From: Mageeibacillus sp. UBA1212 | GTDB taxonomy: Bacteria > Bacillota > Clostridia > UBA1212 | DNA length: 52,304 bases | Direction: 5' to 3' | Assembly: GCA_002309655.1 (NCBI GenBank) | Contig: DBXM01000039.1 | Location: forward strand, 1 to 52,304 | Shown here: piece after piece, positions 24,472 to 31,929 of the stretch | How positions within the stretch are numbered: position 1 is the stretch's first letter | How the letters are laid out: each line of letters opens with the position of its first letter | Notes under the pieces: model-generated | Told to the model about the DNA's origin: nothing | Databases searched by the model: none | What the model saw: the letters and a program-made list of their open reading frames with translations, nothing else | Made by a program: the position numbers and the translations under genes

Positions 24472-24603
24472 TACGGTTCTCTCTCCGGTTCACGCCTGTT
24501 TGCGCTTGTTTGAAGCCGGTTCACGCCTCCGTTCACGCGCCGCGCGGCGTTTCGCTTTTTAACTTAAACAAGGCAAAAAACATTATTCGCGAATTTCCGG
24601 CTT

Positions 24604-24615
24604 TTTTCCGGAAAA
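24604..24615. promoter_or_regulatory. TTTTCCGGAAAA palindrome upstream of rplS
   Basis: A perfect 12-bp palindrome, 25 bp before the rplS -35 box, preceded by a half site TTTCCGG (24594-24600). Related sites lie upstream of clpX and comM. Confidence 0.35.
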
Positions 24616-24640
24616 TGCCTGAAAAAGTTGAAAAAAACGG

Positions 24641-24670
24641 TTGACAAGGGTGTTGCTTTTTTGGTACAAT
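24641..24670 (+). promoter_or_regulatory. rplS promoter
   Basis: A perfect TTGACA (24641-24646), 18 bp, TACAAT (24665-24670) preceded by TGG. Confidence 0.8.
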
Positions 24671-24676
24671 CTTCAA

Positions 24677-24716
24677 GCTGCCGTCAGAAAAGGCGCATTC
24701 CCGTTGCGCGGGCAGC
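24677..24716 (+). promoter_or_regulatory. Hairpin in the rplS leader (possible L19 leader)
   Basis: GCTGCC (24677-24682) pairs with GGCAGC (24711-24716), with an inner stem GCGCA/TGCGC (24693-24697 with 24705-24709). It begins 6 bases after the -10. Its place suits an autoregulatory L19 leader, but I cannot confirm the family from sequence alone. Confidence 0.4.
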
Positions 24717-24783
24717 ATTCAAAAAGGGCGGTCCTCTGCCATTCATTGCACGAACGCCTACGAGGAGAGGAGAGTGAATATTC

Positions 24784-25125
24784 ATGGATATTATTAAAGC
24801 TGTTGAAGCGGATTACCTCAAGAAAGAACCCACAGCGCTCAAGATCGGCGACTACGTCAGAGTTCAGTTCAAGGTTATCGAGGGTACCCGCGAGAGAATC
24901 CAGATTTTTGAAGGTACCGTTATCGGAATGCGCGGAGAAGGCCTCAACGAGACGTTCACCGTTCGCAAGATTTCCTACGGCGTCGGCGTCGAGAGAGTTT
25001 TCCCCGTCCATTCGCCTAAGATCGCAGGTATCGAGGTCGTAAGACACGGTAAGATCAGAAGAGCGAAGCTCTACTATCTTAGACAGAGAACAGGCAAGGC
25101 CGCCAAGATCAAGGAGAAACTTTGA
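24784..25125 (+). CDS. rplS: Ribosomal protein L19
   Basis: This 113-residue protein sits at the interface of the 50S and 30S subunits. The family core is clear: GDYVRVQFKVIEGTRERIQIFEG, then RGEGLNETFTVRKISYGVGVERVFPVHSPKI and the C-terminal RRAKLYYLR. Length is standard. AGGAGAGGAG precedes the ATG with about 10 bp spacing. It is transcribed alone, with its own promoter, a structured leader and a terminator 25 bp after the stop. Confidence 0.97.
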   Translation: MDIIKAVEADYLKKEPTALKIGDYVRVQFKVIEGTRERIQIFEGTVIGMRGEGLNETFTVRKISYGVGVERVFPVHSPKIAGIEVVRHGKIRRAKLYYLRQRTGKAAKIKEKL

Positions 25126-25149
25126 TAAAACGGAATATGCCGGCATGAA

Positions 25150-25182
25150 AAGCATCGTGAAGGTTTTTGCGGTGCTTTTTTG
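25150..25182 (+). terminator. rplS terminator
   Basis: AAGCATCGT (25150-25158) pairs with GCGGTGCTT (25169-25177; three G-T pairs), followed by TTTTT. Confidence 0.7.
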
Positions 25183-25268
25183 ATTCTAAAGATGAGGCGA
25201 CGCTGCGGGTTGACGGCGGTTGAAAGAACCGAACGCGGGCCGTTCGCGAATAAAAACGAATAAAAACG

Positions 25269-25298
25269 TTTACAGAGGAAGGGAATTCGTGGTATAAT
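25269..25298 (+). promoter_or_regulatory. Promoter of the rpiB-like/dut pair
   Basis: TTTACA (25269-25274), 18 bp, TATAAT (25293-25298) preceded by TGG. The leader is only about 20 bases, A-rich, ending in GGAGG. Confidence 0.8.
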
Positions 25299-25325
25299 TA
25301 AAAAAAAACGGAGGTTAACGCCATT

Positions 25326-25970
25326 ATGAAAACTGTTAAAGATAAATTTCTGCTTGTGGGTGCCGATTTCGCGGGCTATCCGCTCAAGGAGGCGGTCTGC
25401 GAACATCTTCGCAAAAAGGGCTGGAAAATCACCGATGTCGGCGTGGTTGCGGGAAGCGACCCGGACAAGGACACCGACCTTATGTTCCACAGAATCGGCT
25501 TGCGGATCGGAAGCCTGATTGCGGAGGGCGAATTTGAGAGAGCGCTGGCGTTCTGCGGCACAGGAATGGGAATCCATATCGCGGCGAGCAAGTGCCCGCA
25601 TGTTCACGCAGGCGTTGTGGAGAGCGTTCCCGCGGCGCTGAGAGCCATTACCGGCAACGGCGTGAACGTTCTGGCGATGGGGGCGTTTTACGTGGCGCCT
25701 CAGATGGGCTGCGACATTGCGGACGCTTACCTCGGCGCGTCGCTGGGTTCGGGCTACGAGTGGTGGCACAATTTCTACGAGTTCCACAAGCTCGCGATCG
25801 ATGAACTCGAGGCGTTCAACTACGAGGAATACAAGGCGAACGGCTTCAAGGTCAAGCACCTGGGCGACTACCCGCTGAAGCTCGAGACCAAGCCGGAGCC
25901 GAAAAGGGAAGTCGTGGTCAAACCGGTCGTGAAAAAACCGGGCGACTCAGAGGTTAAGGTTATAAGCTGA
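25326..25970 (+). CDS. RpiB/LacA/LacB family sugar-phosphate isomerase
   Basis: This 214-residue aldose-ketose phosphate isomerase resembles ribose-5-phosphate isomerase B. The N-terminal VGADFAGYPLKEAV corresponds to the substrate loop, and CGTGMGIHIAASK (from Cys77) to the catalytic CGTGIG block. The TGNGVNVLAMGAFYVA segment is also conserved. Ordinary RpiB is near 150 residues; the extra C-terminal helix (YEWWHNFYEFHKLAIDEL) and a Lys/Pro tail place this in the longer ~215-residue subgroup whose substrate is uncertain. AACGGAGG lies 8 bp before the ATG. dut follows 17 bp after the stop, so the two are probably cotranscribed. Confidence 0.85.
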   Translation: MKTVKDKFLLVGADFAGYPLKEAVCEHLRKKGWKITDVGVVAGSDPDKDTDLMFHRIGLRIGSLIAEGEFERALAFCGTGMGIHIAASKCPHVHAGVVESVPAALRAITGNGVNVLAMGAFYVAPQMGCDIADAYLGASLGSGYEWWHNFYEFHKLAIDELEAFNYEEYKANGFKVKHLGDYPLKLETKPEPKREVVVKPVVKKPGDSEVKVIS

Positions 25971-25987
25971 GTGAAAAGGTGAGAAAA

Positions 25988-26464
25988 ATGGCTTCCGGAA
26001 AGCGAAAAAGATATCCGTTCTCCGCGGAAAAAGTGCGCATCAAGAAGCTGAGGCAGGAAGCGGTCGTTCCGGTATACGCGACGGAATACTCGGCCGGCGC
26101 GGACCTTTGCGCCGCGGTTTTAGAGCCGTTTACGGTCGGTCCGCACGAGACCGCGAAGGTTCCGACAGGACTTTCGTTCGAGATCCCTGAGGGACTTGCG
26201 GGGCTTGTCTTCGCGCGCTCGGGACTGGCGTCGAGAAGGGGGCTGGCGCCCGCGAACAAGGTGGGCGTGATCGACAGCGACTACCGCGGCGAGGTCTTCG
26301 TGACGCTTCACAACCACGGGACCGAGCCGCAGGAAATACTGCCCGGCGAACGCATCGCTCAAATTGCGTTTGTGCCATATATTAAGGCGGAATTTGAGGT
26401 TGCGGACGACCTGACGGACACCGTGCGCGGAGACGGCGGGTTCGGGTCGACAGGCAGGGTTTGA
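25988..26464 (+). CDS. dut: dUTP diphosphatase (trimeric dUTPase)
   Basis: This 158-residue enzyme hydrolyses dUTP to dUMP, keeping uracil out of DNA. All five trimeric-dUTPase motifs are present in order: SAGADL, ARSGLA, GVIDSDYRGEV, GERIAQ and the C-terminal RGDGGFGSTG arm. An N-terminal basic stretch of about 15 residues (SGKRKRYPFS) is extra. The ATG at 25988 fits the AAAAGGTGAG ribosome site; a GTG three codons earlier is the alternative. It is followed by a strong terminator. Confidence 0.96.
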   Translation: MASGKRKRYPFSAEKVRIKKLRQEAVVPVYATEYSAGADLCAAVLEPFTVGPHETAKVPTGLSFEIPEGLAGLVFARSGLASRRGLAPANKVGVIDSDYRGEVFVTLHNHGTEPQEILPGERIAQIAFVPYIKAEFEVADDLTDTVRGDGGFGSTGRV

Positions 26465-26521
26465 GGCATATAGTCAGTGTGGCCCGGCGTTAATGGAATA
26501 CTATTGTTTGGGTAGAACGAA

Positions 26522-26577
26522 GCGCCCCGCTTTTCCGGTTTTTTAAGAGCCGGTTAATAAAGCGGGGCGCGGTTTTT
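26522..26577 (+). terminator. Terminator after dut
   Basis: A perfect 12-bp stem, GCGCCCCGCTTT (26522-26533) with AAAGCGGGGCGC (26559-26570), encloses a smaller CCGG/CCGG hairpin and is followed by GGTTTTTT. Confidence 0.85.
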
Positions 26578-26632
26578 TATATTAGCGACTTGCGAGGGGC
26601 CGCAGAAACGTGGAACGGTCATTCACGCTTTG

Positions 26633-27046
26633 TTAAACTAAAAAGATGCTTTCGCTGATTGTGAACGTCTCAGTTTCCGAAGCGGAAAAAGGTACAATGT
26701 TTTCGCGGAGACTTTCCCTTATTGAATCCGGAAGCTCGTCGAAACGGGCAGGTCCGGAGGGCTCGTAAATTCTCCGGTAAATGCTTTCAAACGCGTCGTT
26801 CGCTACGTAGAGATAAAAGCGTTTTTCCTCGACTTGCTTCATGATGTCGAAAGCCGGCCACCGCTGTCTGTCGACGGCGTGAATTCCAAACAGTTCCATT
26901 GCGGCCTGTTCGGCCCTCTCTCGGGACGATTTCACGAATGCGGGAATGTCGCTCTCAAGGCTGCTCCCGACGAGAACGTTCCCGTCCCGGTCCTTCGCGA
27001 ACCAGATTATGTCAAAGTAGCCCATTGTTACTTCGTTTATTTCCAT
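26633..27046 (-). CDS. Hypothetical protein
   Basis: I do not recognise this 137-residue protein. It begins MEINEVTMGYFDIIWFAKDRDGNVLVG, a strand-rich start, has a charged helix (SSRERAEQAAMELFGI), and ends in a Ser/Thr/Glu-rich strand. No signal peptide, membrane helix or metal motif is visible. A similar FDI-W-x-K-D-x-x-G-N beginning suggests an immunity- or DUF-type small cytoplasmic protein, but this is a guess. It lies 9 bp downstream of the PlsC-like gene on the same strand and is almost surely cotranscribed with it. The weak GGATGAAACT precedes its ATG. Confidence 0.65.
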   Translation of the reverse strand: MEINEVTMGYFDIIWFAKDRDGNVLVGSSLESDIPAFVKSSRERAEQAAMELFGIHAVDRQRWPAFDIMKQVEEKRFYLYVANDAFESIYRRIYEPSGPARFDELPDSIRESLRENIVPFSASETETFTISESIFLV

Positions 27047-27055
27047 AGTTTCATC

Positions 27056-28327
27056 CTACGCGAGCCCGGGAGGGCAGTTTTTGCCTATTTTACGGCAATG
27101 AGCCTGGTAGAGTTCCTCGGTTGCGAGCGCCATTTTCGTGACGGAAAAATCGCGTCCCTCGGGGTAAATGTAGCAGGTGTCGGTCAGCGTGTTGAGGTCG
27201 ACGCAGTCGCCGTGCTTTCCAAGGTAATTGTATTCGATGTGGCAGGAGTAGAGCGAGGAGGGCGGCTTCCGCATCTCAAAATCCCCGCCGTCAAGCCCCT
27301 TGCAGCGCAGCAGAAAACCGTCCATGTCGTGGATCAGCGTGCCTTCGCCGAGATGGATGAACTTTTTGGCGTTCGGCAGCGAGTCGACCGTGACTTTCAT
27401 GACGCCGGTGGAATAGGTGCCGTCCTCGACTTCCTTCCTGACGCACTCCCGCTGCCACTCGTACCAGTCGGGAATGTGACTGAATTCCGTTGCGCCTTCG
27501 ACGGCTTCGAGCTCGGCCAGTTCGGTCATGTGCCAGCGCTTGCCGCATTCCTCGCAAAACAGGTCCGCGCCCTCCGAATTCATACGGTACTCTCTGCCGC
27601 ACGCCGGACACTTGTAGAGCACACGGTGAAGCCCCTCGGCGCGCCCTTTGTACTTCGTTCTGATGCCGCGTTCCTTCTGCCACGCAAAATCGTCGTACTG
27701 AAAAGCCTCCACCAGCCGCCTGTTGATCTCGTCCGCGGACGTTTCAGCGAGCTCTTCTGGCGTGAACTGCAGAGTCATTTCCGCCTCGGTGGGGCGTATC
27801 CCGCGGTCGTGAAGGTTCCAGAACGGGGAATTCACGTGGTGACCGTGGCAGATCAGCGTCACGACAGGCACTTTAAGCAGCTTGCAGAGCTTTCCGAGCG
27901 AAGCGGGAAGAATGGCCGTGGTGCCGCACAGGGAATATCTTGCCTCGGGGTAGATAATTGCGACGTCCCCGTTTTTCACGGTGGCGGTGAGCTGGCGGAT
28001 AAGAGTAATATCGTTCGTGAACTTCCGTTTGCAGATGCAGCCCACGTCGCGCAGCAGATTTTCGCGCCCGATGAAGCCGTCGATTGCCACAACGTAATTC
28101 GCGCGGTAAGGGTAGATCGCCTTCGACGCGACCTTGAAATCCATGAAGGCGTTGTGGTTGCAGAGCAGAAGGTAGGGCGGCTTGATTCCGTCCATTCCGA
28201 TCTTGGTCAGCTTGTTGCGGTGCTTCAGAAGGTCGGGAAGACACAGCACGTTTATAACAGGCCGCAGATACCATTTCGTCCTCCGCGGCGGCTCTGTCAT
28301 GTCAAATCTTTCAATTTTGTTTTTCAT
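27056..28327 (-). CDS. PlsC-like acyltransferase with inserted zinc ribbon
   Basis: A 423-residue protein. The N-terminal half (about 45-215) is a lysophospholipid acyltransferase domain: the catalytic H-x4-D is NHNAFMD (His58, Asp63) and the usual EGTRS block appears as PEARYS (127-132). It probably acylates a lyso-lipid at the inner membrane face. A four-cysteine zinc ribbon, CPAC (240-243) and CEEC (258-261), follows, and then a beta-rich C-terminal domain of about 150 residues that I do not recognise. Normal PlsC is near 240 residues, so the C-terminal half is extra. GGAG lies 5 bp before the ATG, and a minus-strand promoter is 31 bp upstream. Confidence 0.8.
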   Translation of the reverse strand: MKNKIERFDMTEPPRRTKWYLRPVINVLCLPDLLKHRNKLTKIGMDGIKPPYLLLCNHNAFMDFKVASKAIYPYRANYVVAIDGFIGRENLLRDVGCICKRKFTNDITLIRQLTATVKNGDVAIIYPEARYSLCGTTAILPASLGKLCKLLKVPVVTLICHGHHVNSPFWNLHDRGIRPTEAEMTLQFTPEELAETSADEINRRLVEAFQYDDFAWQKERGIRTKYKGRAEGLHRVLYKCPACGREYRMNSEGADLFCEECGKRWHMTELAELEAVEGATEFSHIPDWYEWQRECVRKEVEDGTYSTGVMKVTVDSLPNAKKFIHLGEGTLIHDMDGFLLRCKGLDGGDFEMRKPPSSLYSCHIEYNYLGKHGDCVDLNTLTDTCYIYPEGRDFSVTKMALATEELYQAHCRKIGKNCPPGLA

Positions 28328-28357
28328 GGTTTCTCCGTTCTTCGGGATGTTGGGAAG

Positions 28358-28386
28358 ATTATACTATTTTTACCATTGCTTTTCAA
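28358..28386 (-). promoter_or_regulatory. Promoter of the PlsC-like gene
   Basis: Read on the minus strand: TTGAAA (28386-28381), 17 bp, TATAAT (28363-28358). Confidence 0.75.
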
Positions 28387-28666
28387 GGCGTTTGCGGTTG
28401 CACGGCGGGAAGTTTGGAACTGCCGATAGTTCGTTGCGCCGGTTTTCAACCACGTTTTTTAACATTTCCCGCGTTGCTTTTGTGGTTTCCGGGAGGCTTT
28501 TGTTACAGAAAACATTTTGTTTTTCACTCGTTATTTATGCCCGCGTTTTTTTGAAAATAACCGCATAATAGCGCCGTGCAAAAAGCGTTTTTAGGCAGTT
28601 GCATGATTTAGCCGATAAATAGTACTAAACGGAGAAAATGTCAAAATTTTATTCTTCTTTTGAGCC

Positions 28667-28684
28667 GATATTTCCGGAAAATAA
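28667..28684. promoter_or_regulatory. TTTCCGGAAA site upstream of comM
   Basis: An 18-base block containing the palindrome TTTCCGGAAA (28671-28680) is identical to 14849-14866 before clpX. It ends 17 bp before the comM -35 box, a usual activator or repressor position. Confidence 0.4.
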
Positions 28685-28701
28685 TTATTTTTGGAAAATT
28701 A

Positions 28702-28730
28702 TTGACGGGAATTAAAACGGGTGGTAGAAT
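28702..28730 (+). promoter_or_regulatory. comM promoter
   Basis: TTGACG (28702-28707), 17 bp, TAGAAT (28725-28730) preceded by TGG. Confidence 0.75.
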
Positions 28731-28773
28731 ACAGTCATCGCAGCGTAAACGAAGCAGAACGGAGGGTGGACTT

Positions 28774-30534
28774 ATGATTTCGAGAATTGTAACATTCGGA
28801 CTGTCCGGAACGAGGGCTTTCCGCGTGACCGTTGAAACCGATATAACAAGAGGAATTCCTTATTATGATATAGTGGGCCTCGGCAGTGAAGCGGTGAGGG
28901 AGTCGCGCAAGCGCATCAGGGCGGCAATTATCAACCAGAAATATGATTTTCCTTCGGGCCATGTGACGCAGAACCTTGCGCCGGCAGACGTCAGAAAAAC
29001 CGGATCGTCGTTTGACCTTCCGCTCGCGCTCGGGATACTCTGCGCGGGCGGGAACTGGCGGCGGGGTTCTCCGGGAACCGTGAACGAAAGCGGCGGATAC
29101 TGTGAACCGGATGAGTACGCGGAGTATGGGTCTGCGCGCGTCGAACTCCGCGGCGGGATAGCGGCTGGCGGACCCGGCAGTTTTTCGGGAGGTGAAGGGA
29201 ACGCAGGCACCACGGGTGTCGTCGGGGAACTGTCACTCGACGGCACGGTAAGACCGGTAAAAGGGGTGCTTCCGGCGGCCGTCTGCTGCCGCGAAGAGGG
29301 GATAGGGCGTATTATAGTTCCTTTTGACAACTACGAAGAGGCTTCCCTGTGTCCGGGAATTGAAATATGGCCGGTTAAAACGCTGCGCGAAGCCGCAGAT
29401 GCTTATTCATGCCCTCAAGAGACATTTTCTGAAGAGAGCCGGAAGGCACGCGAGGCTGCACATGCCGCACTGACCCTGGCAAGGCAGATAATATTATCTA
29501 AAAAGGAACCGGTTTCGAATAACGAGCCGGGAACGGACGAAAACGGCGGAACGGATTCTTTATATGAATACTGCGACATGGCGGACGTTTACGGCCAAAG
29601 AGGGGCGAAAAGAGCTCTTGAGATTGCCGCCGCGGGCAAGCACAACATTTTGATGGTGGGCAGTCCGGGTTGCGGGAAGAGCATGCTTGCCGTATGCCTG
29701 AAAGGGATTCTTCCCGATATGACTTTTGACGAGTTTTTCGAGACGTCGCAGATATACAGCAGCTGCGGAATGGAGAAGGAACTCGGCGGTCGCGACAGAA
29801 GACCTTTCAGAGCGGTGCACAGGGGAATAACGCGGACGGCACTTATAGGAGGGGGCAGGCCGCTTGAAATCGGAGAGGTCAGCCTGGCGCATAACGGGGT
29901 ACTCTTTTTCGACGAACTGTCGGAGATGCCGCGGGGAATCGTCGAATCGCTGCGCCTGCCGCTTGAGGAGAAAAAAGTATTCGTGAACAACTGCGGAATA
30001 AAGGAGATGCTGCCGGCGAATTTTCTTTTTGTCGGTGCCGCGAACCCCTGTCCGTGCGGGAACTACTACGAAAAATCAGGCAGGTGCACGTGCTCGTATT
30101 CGGCGGTGGCGAACTACGCTTCAAGAATTTCGGGAGCGATACTCGACAGGATGGACATAAGAGTAAATATGAGGAGCGTCGACGCCGAAAGAATCGGGAA
30201 CCGCGACGCGGAGACCTCGGCGGAAGTCAAAAAGAGAGTTGAAGCGGCCAGAAGACTGCAGTTGGAGCGGTACAGGAACAGACCGTTCACGGCGAACGGC
30301 GACATCGACAACATAAGTTACGTCAAAGAGTGCGAACTGAGTCCTTCTATAAGAAAGCTGCTTTCCGGAGCGGTCGAGAATTTCGGTCTCAGCGTGCGGG
30401 CGTACGAGAAAATCGTCAAAGTCGCCAGAACGATTGCCGACTTGGACCAAAGGGAGACGATTTCGGAGGACGACATTCTGGAGAGCCTTCAGTACAGGGG
30501 CTGTGAACGTCCGGAGGGGGGCGCCGCCGCATGA
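28774..30534 (+). CDS. comM: ComM/YifB family Mg-chelatase-like AAA+ helicase
   Basis: This 586-residue protein is of the YifB/ComM family; ComM of Vibrio cholerae is a hexameric helicase that extends branch migration during transformation. The N-terminal Lon-protease-like S5 domain has NLAPADVRKTGSSFDLPLALG (67-87). Walker A is GSPGCGKS (296-303), Walker B GVLFFDELSEM, and NPCPCG and the Mg-chelatase C-terminal domain are present. Usual length is about 510: residues about 92-147 are a Gly-rich insertion just before GVVGELSLDG. GGAGGG lies 7 bp before the chosen ATG; an upstream in-frame ATG at 28660 would precede the promoter. It overlaps dprA by 4 bp (ATGA). Confidence 0.92.
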   Translation: MISRIVTFGLSGTRAFRVTVETDITRGIPYYDIVGLGSEAVRESRKRIRAAIINQKYDFPSGHVTQNLAPADVRKTGSSFDLPLALGILCAGGNWRRGSPGTVNESGGYCEPDEYAEYGSARVELRGGIAAGGPGSFSGGEGNAGTTGVVGELSLDGTVRPVKGVLPAAVCCREEGIGRIIVPFDNYEEASLCPGIEIWPVKTLREAADAYSCPQETFSEESRKAREAAHAALTLARQIILSKKEPVSNNEPGTDENGGTDSLYEYCDMADVYGQRGAKRALEIAAAGKHNILMVGSPGCGKSMLAVCLKGILPDMTFDEFFETSQIYSSCGMEKELGGRDRRPFRAVHRGITRTALIGGGRPLEIGEVSLAHNGVLFFDELSEMPRGIVESLRLPLEEKKVFVNNCGIKEMLPANFLFVGAANPCPCGNYYEKSGRCTCSYSAVANYASRISGAILDRMDIRVNMRSVDAERIGNRDAETSAEVKKRVEAARRLQLERYRNRPFTANGDIDNISYVKECELSPSIRKLLSGAVENFGLSVRAYEKIVKVARTIADLDQRETISEDDILESLQYRGCERPEGGAAA

Positions 30535-31655
30535 GTGACACGGAAAAATATACCGCATACTTCTGGGCGTCAAGGCTTTGCAGAGGAAGAAACGACACGT
30601 TTGAGACGCTGGTGAACGTTTTCGGTTCGCCTGAGGAGGCGTGGAGACAGGGGGCGAAAGGCGGCGATTCGATTGAGATCCCGCAGGAGGAGAAAAACGC
30701 GAAACTGATATCGGAGAGGCTCTCGGACAGGAATCTGCGTGAGGCGGCGGTAAGAGCGGTCGAACGCGCGGAAAAGGCGGGAATTCGCATGATAACGTTC
30801 GATGACAAAGACTATCCGGCTCTTCTAAAGACTTTTTCCGGAAAACCGCTTATACTGTTCTACGAGGGGAAAATCGAGAGAATAAACAGCTGCACTGCGA
30901 GGCTCGCGGTGGTGGGTTCAAGAAACAGTACCGCGTACGGACGCGACACGACGGACAGACTGATTTCCGGGATATCCGGGTTTGACATATGCGTCGTGAG
31001 CGGAATGGCGCGGGGAATCGACTACTGCGCCCACAGGGCGGCGCTGGACAACGGGCTGTTTACGGTGGCGGTGCTGGGCTGCGGAACGAACATAGTATAC
31101 CCTCCGGAAAATGTCGGGGTATACAAAAGAATCCGGCAGAACGGAGTGATCATAAGTGAGTTTCCGCCTGACACTCAGCCGTTTAAGAGCAACTTTCCGG
31201 CAAGGAACAGGATAATCGCGGGTATATCCGAGGCGACCATGGTCGTGGAGGCTGGGCTGACTTCCGGCGCGCTGATTACTGCGGACTATTCGCTCGACGC
31301 GGGGCGGGACGTTCTTGCAGTGCCTCACAGAATCGACGTTCCGGGCGGGACAGGCGTGAATTCTCTGATCAAGTGCGGAGCGGTGTGCGTGACTTCGCCG
31401 GCGGACATTCTGGCGGTGCTGGGACTGGAGGCTGAAAACGACGCGGAGAACGGTGGGGGCTTTGTGATGGACGACGCGCTTGACGAAAATCAAAAAACGG
31501 TGTTGACTTTTATTTCCGAGAACGGAGAGGCGTACGAAGATGACATTTCCGACGCGAAAGGATTGATGCCGCAGGAAGTGAAGAAAGCACTTTCCGCCCT
31601 TGAAATAGGCGGATTTGTGAAGCGGAGCAGTGCCGGTTCGTACTCGGTGAGATGA
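30531..31655 (+). CDS. dprA: DNA-processing protein DprA
   Basis: This 374-residue protein loads RecA onto incoming single-stranded DNA in transformation. A helical N-terminus (about 1-95) leads to the Rossmann-like DprA core with VVGSRNSTAYG, VVSGMARGIDYCAHRAAL, LGCGTNIVYPPEN and SEFPPDTQPFKSNFPARNRIIAG, all classic blocks. A winged-helix C-terminus (about 310-374) follows. The start ATG overlaps the comM stop (ATGA), so the pair is translationally coupled, joining two transformation-linked genes. GGAGGGGG lies just upstream. DprA is widespread even in bacteria not known to be competent. Confidence 0.96.
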   Translation: MSDTEKYTAYFWASRLCRGRNDTFETLVNVFGSPEEAWRQGAKGGDSIEIPQEEKNAKLISERLSDRNLREAAVRAVERAEKAGIRMITFDDKDYPALLKTFSGKPLILFYEGKIERINSCTARLAVVGSRNSTAYGRDTTDRLISGISGFDICVVSGMARGIDYCAHRAALDNGLFTVAVLGCGTNIVYPPENVGVYKRIRQNGVIISEFPPDTQPFKSNFPARNRIIAGISEATMVVEAGLTSGALITADYSLDAGRDVLAVPHRIDVPGGTGVNSLIKCGAVCVTSPADILAVLGLEAENDAENGGGFVMDDALDENQKTVLTFISENGEAYEDDISDAKGLMPQEVKKALSALEIGGFVKRSSAGSYSVR

Positions 31656-31753
31656 CTTCCGAGAGGGGAAATTCTGCCTGTCCGGACAAGGCCTGCGGGC
31701 GGTTTTTGCGCGGCGTATTGATGTTAATTATATTATTACTCCGAAAAAATCTC

Positions 31754-31782
31754 TTGACATTGCCGCCGGTTTTATTTATAAC
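31754..31782 (+). promoter_or_regulatory. topA promoter
   Basis: A perfect TTGACA (31754-31759), 17 bp, TATAAC (31777-31782). The leader is about 140 bases. Confidence 0.65.
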
Positions 31783-31929
31783 TTACGTATTCCCTTTTCA
31801 CGGACCGCCCTGAGGCGTACGGAAAGGCCGCTTTTCGAACCTGATTTTCTTCGCAAATGGGATTCGCAGCGTGCGGGAAAACGGAAAATACTACACAGCG
31901 GATTGGAAGATCCGTTCCGGAGGATAGAT

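Larger units (their letters stand above)
24408..24783. other. Divergent DUF1385/rplS intergenic region
   Basis: These 376 bp hold divergent promoters, the palindrome TTTTCCGGAAAA (24604-24615) between them, and a 110-base rplS leader with a hairpin (listed separately). I see no gene. Confidence 0.6.
28328..28773. other. Divergent acyltransferase/comM intergenic region
   Basis: These 446 bp hold divergent promoters (28358-28386 minus, 28702-28730 plus) and a TTTCCGGAAA palindrome just before the comM promoter. The middle, about 28390-28660, is A/T-rich with no gene that I can support. Confidence 0.6.
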
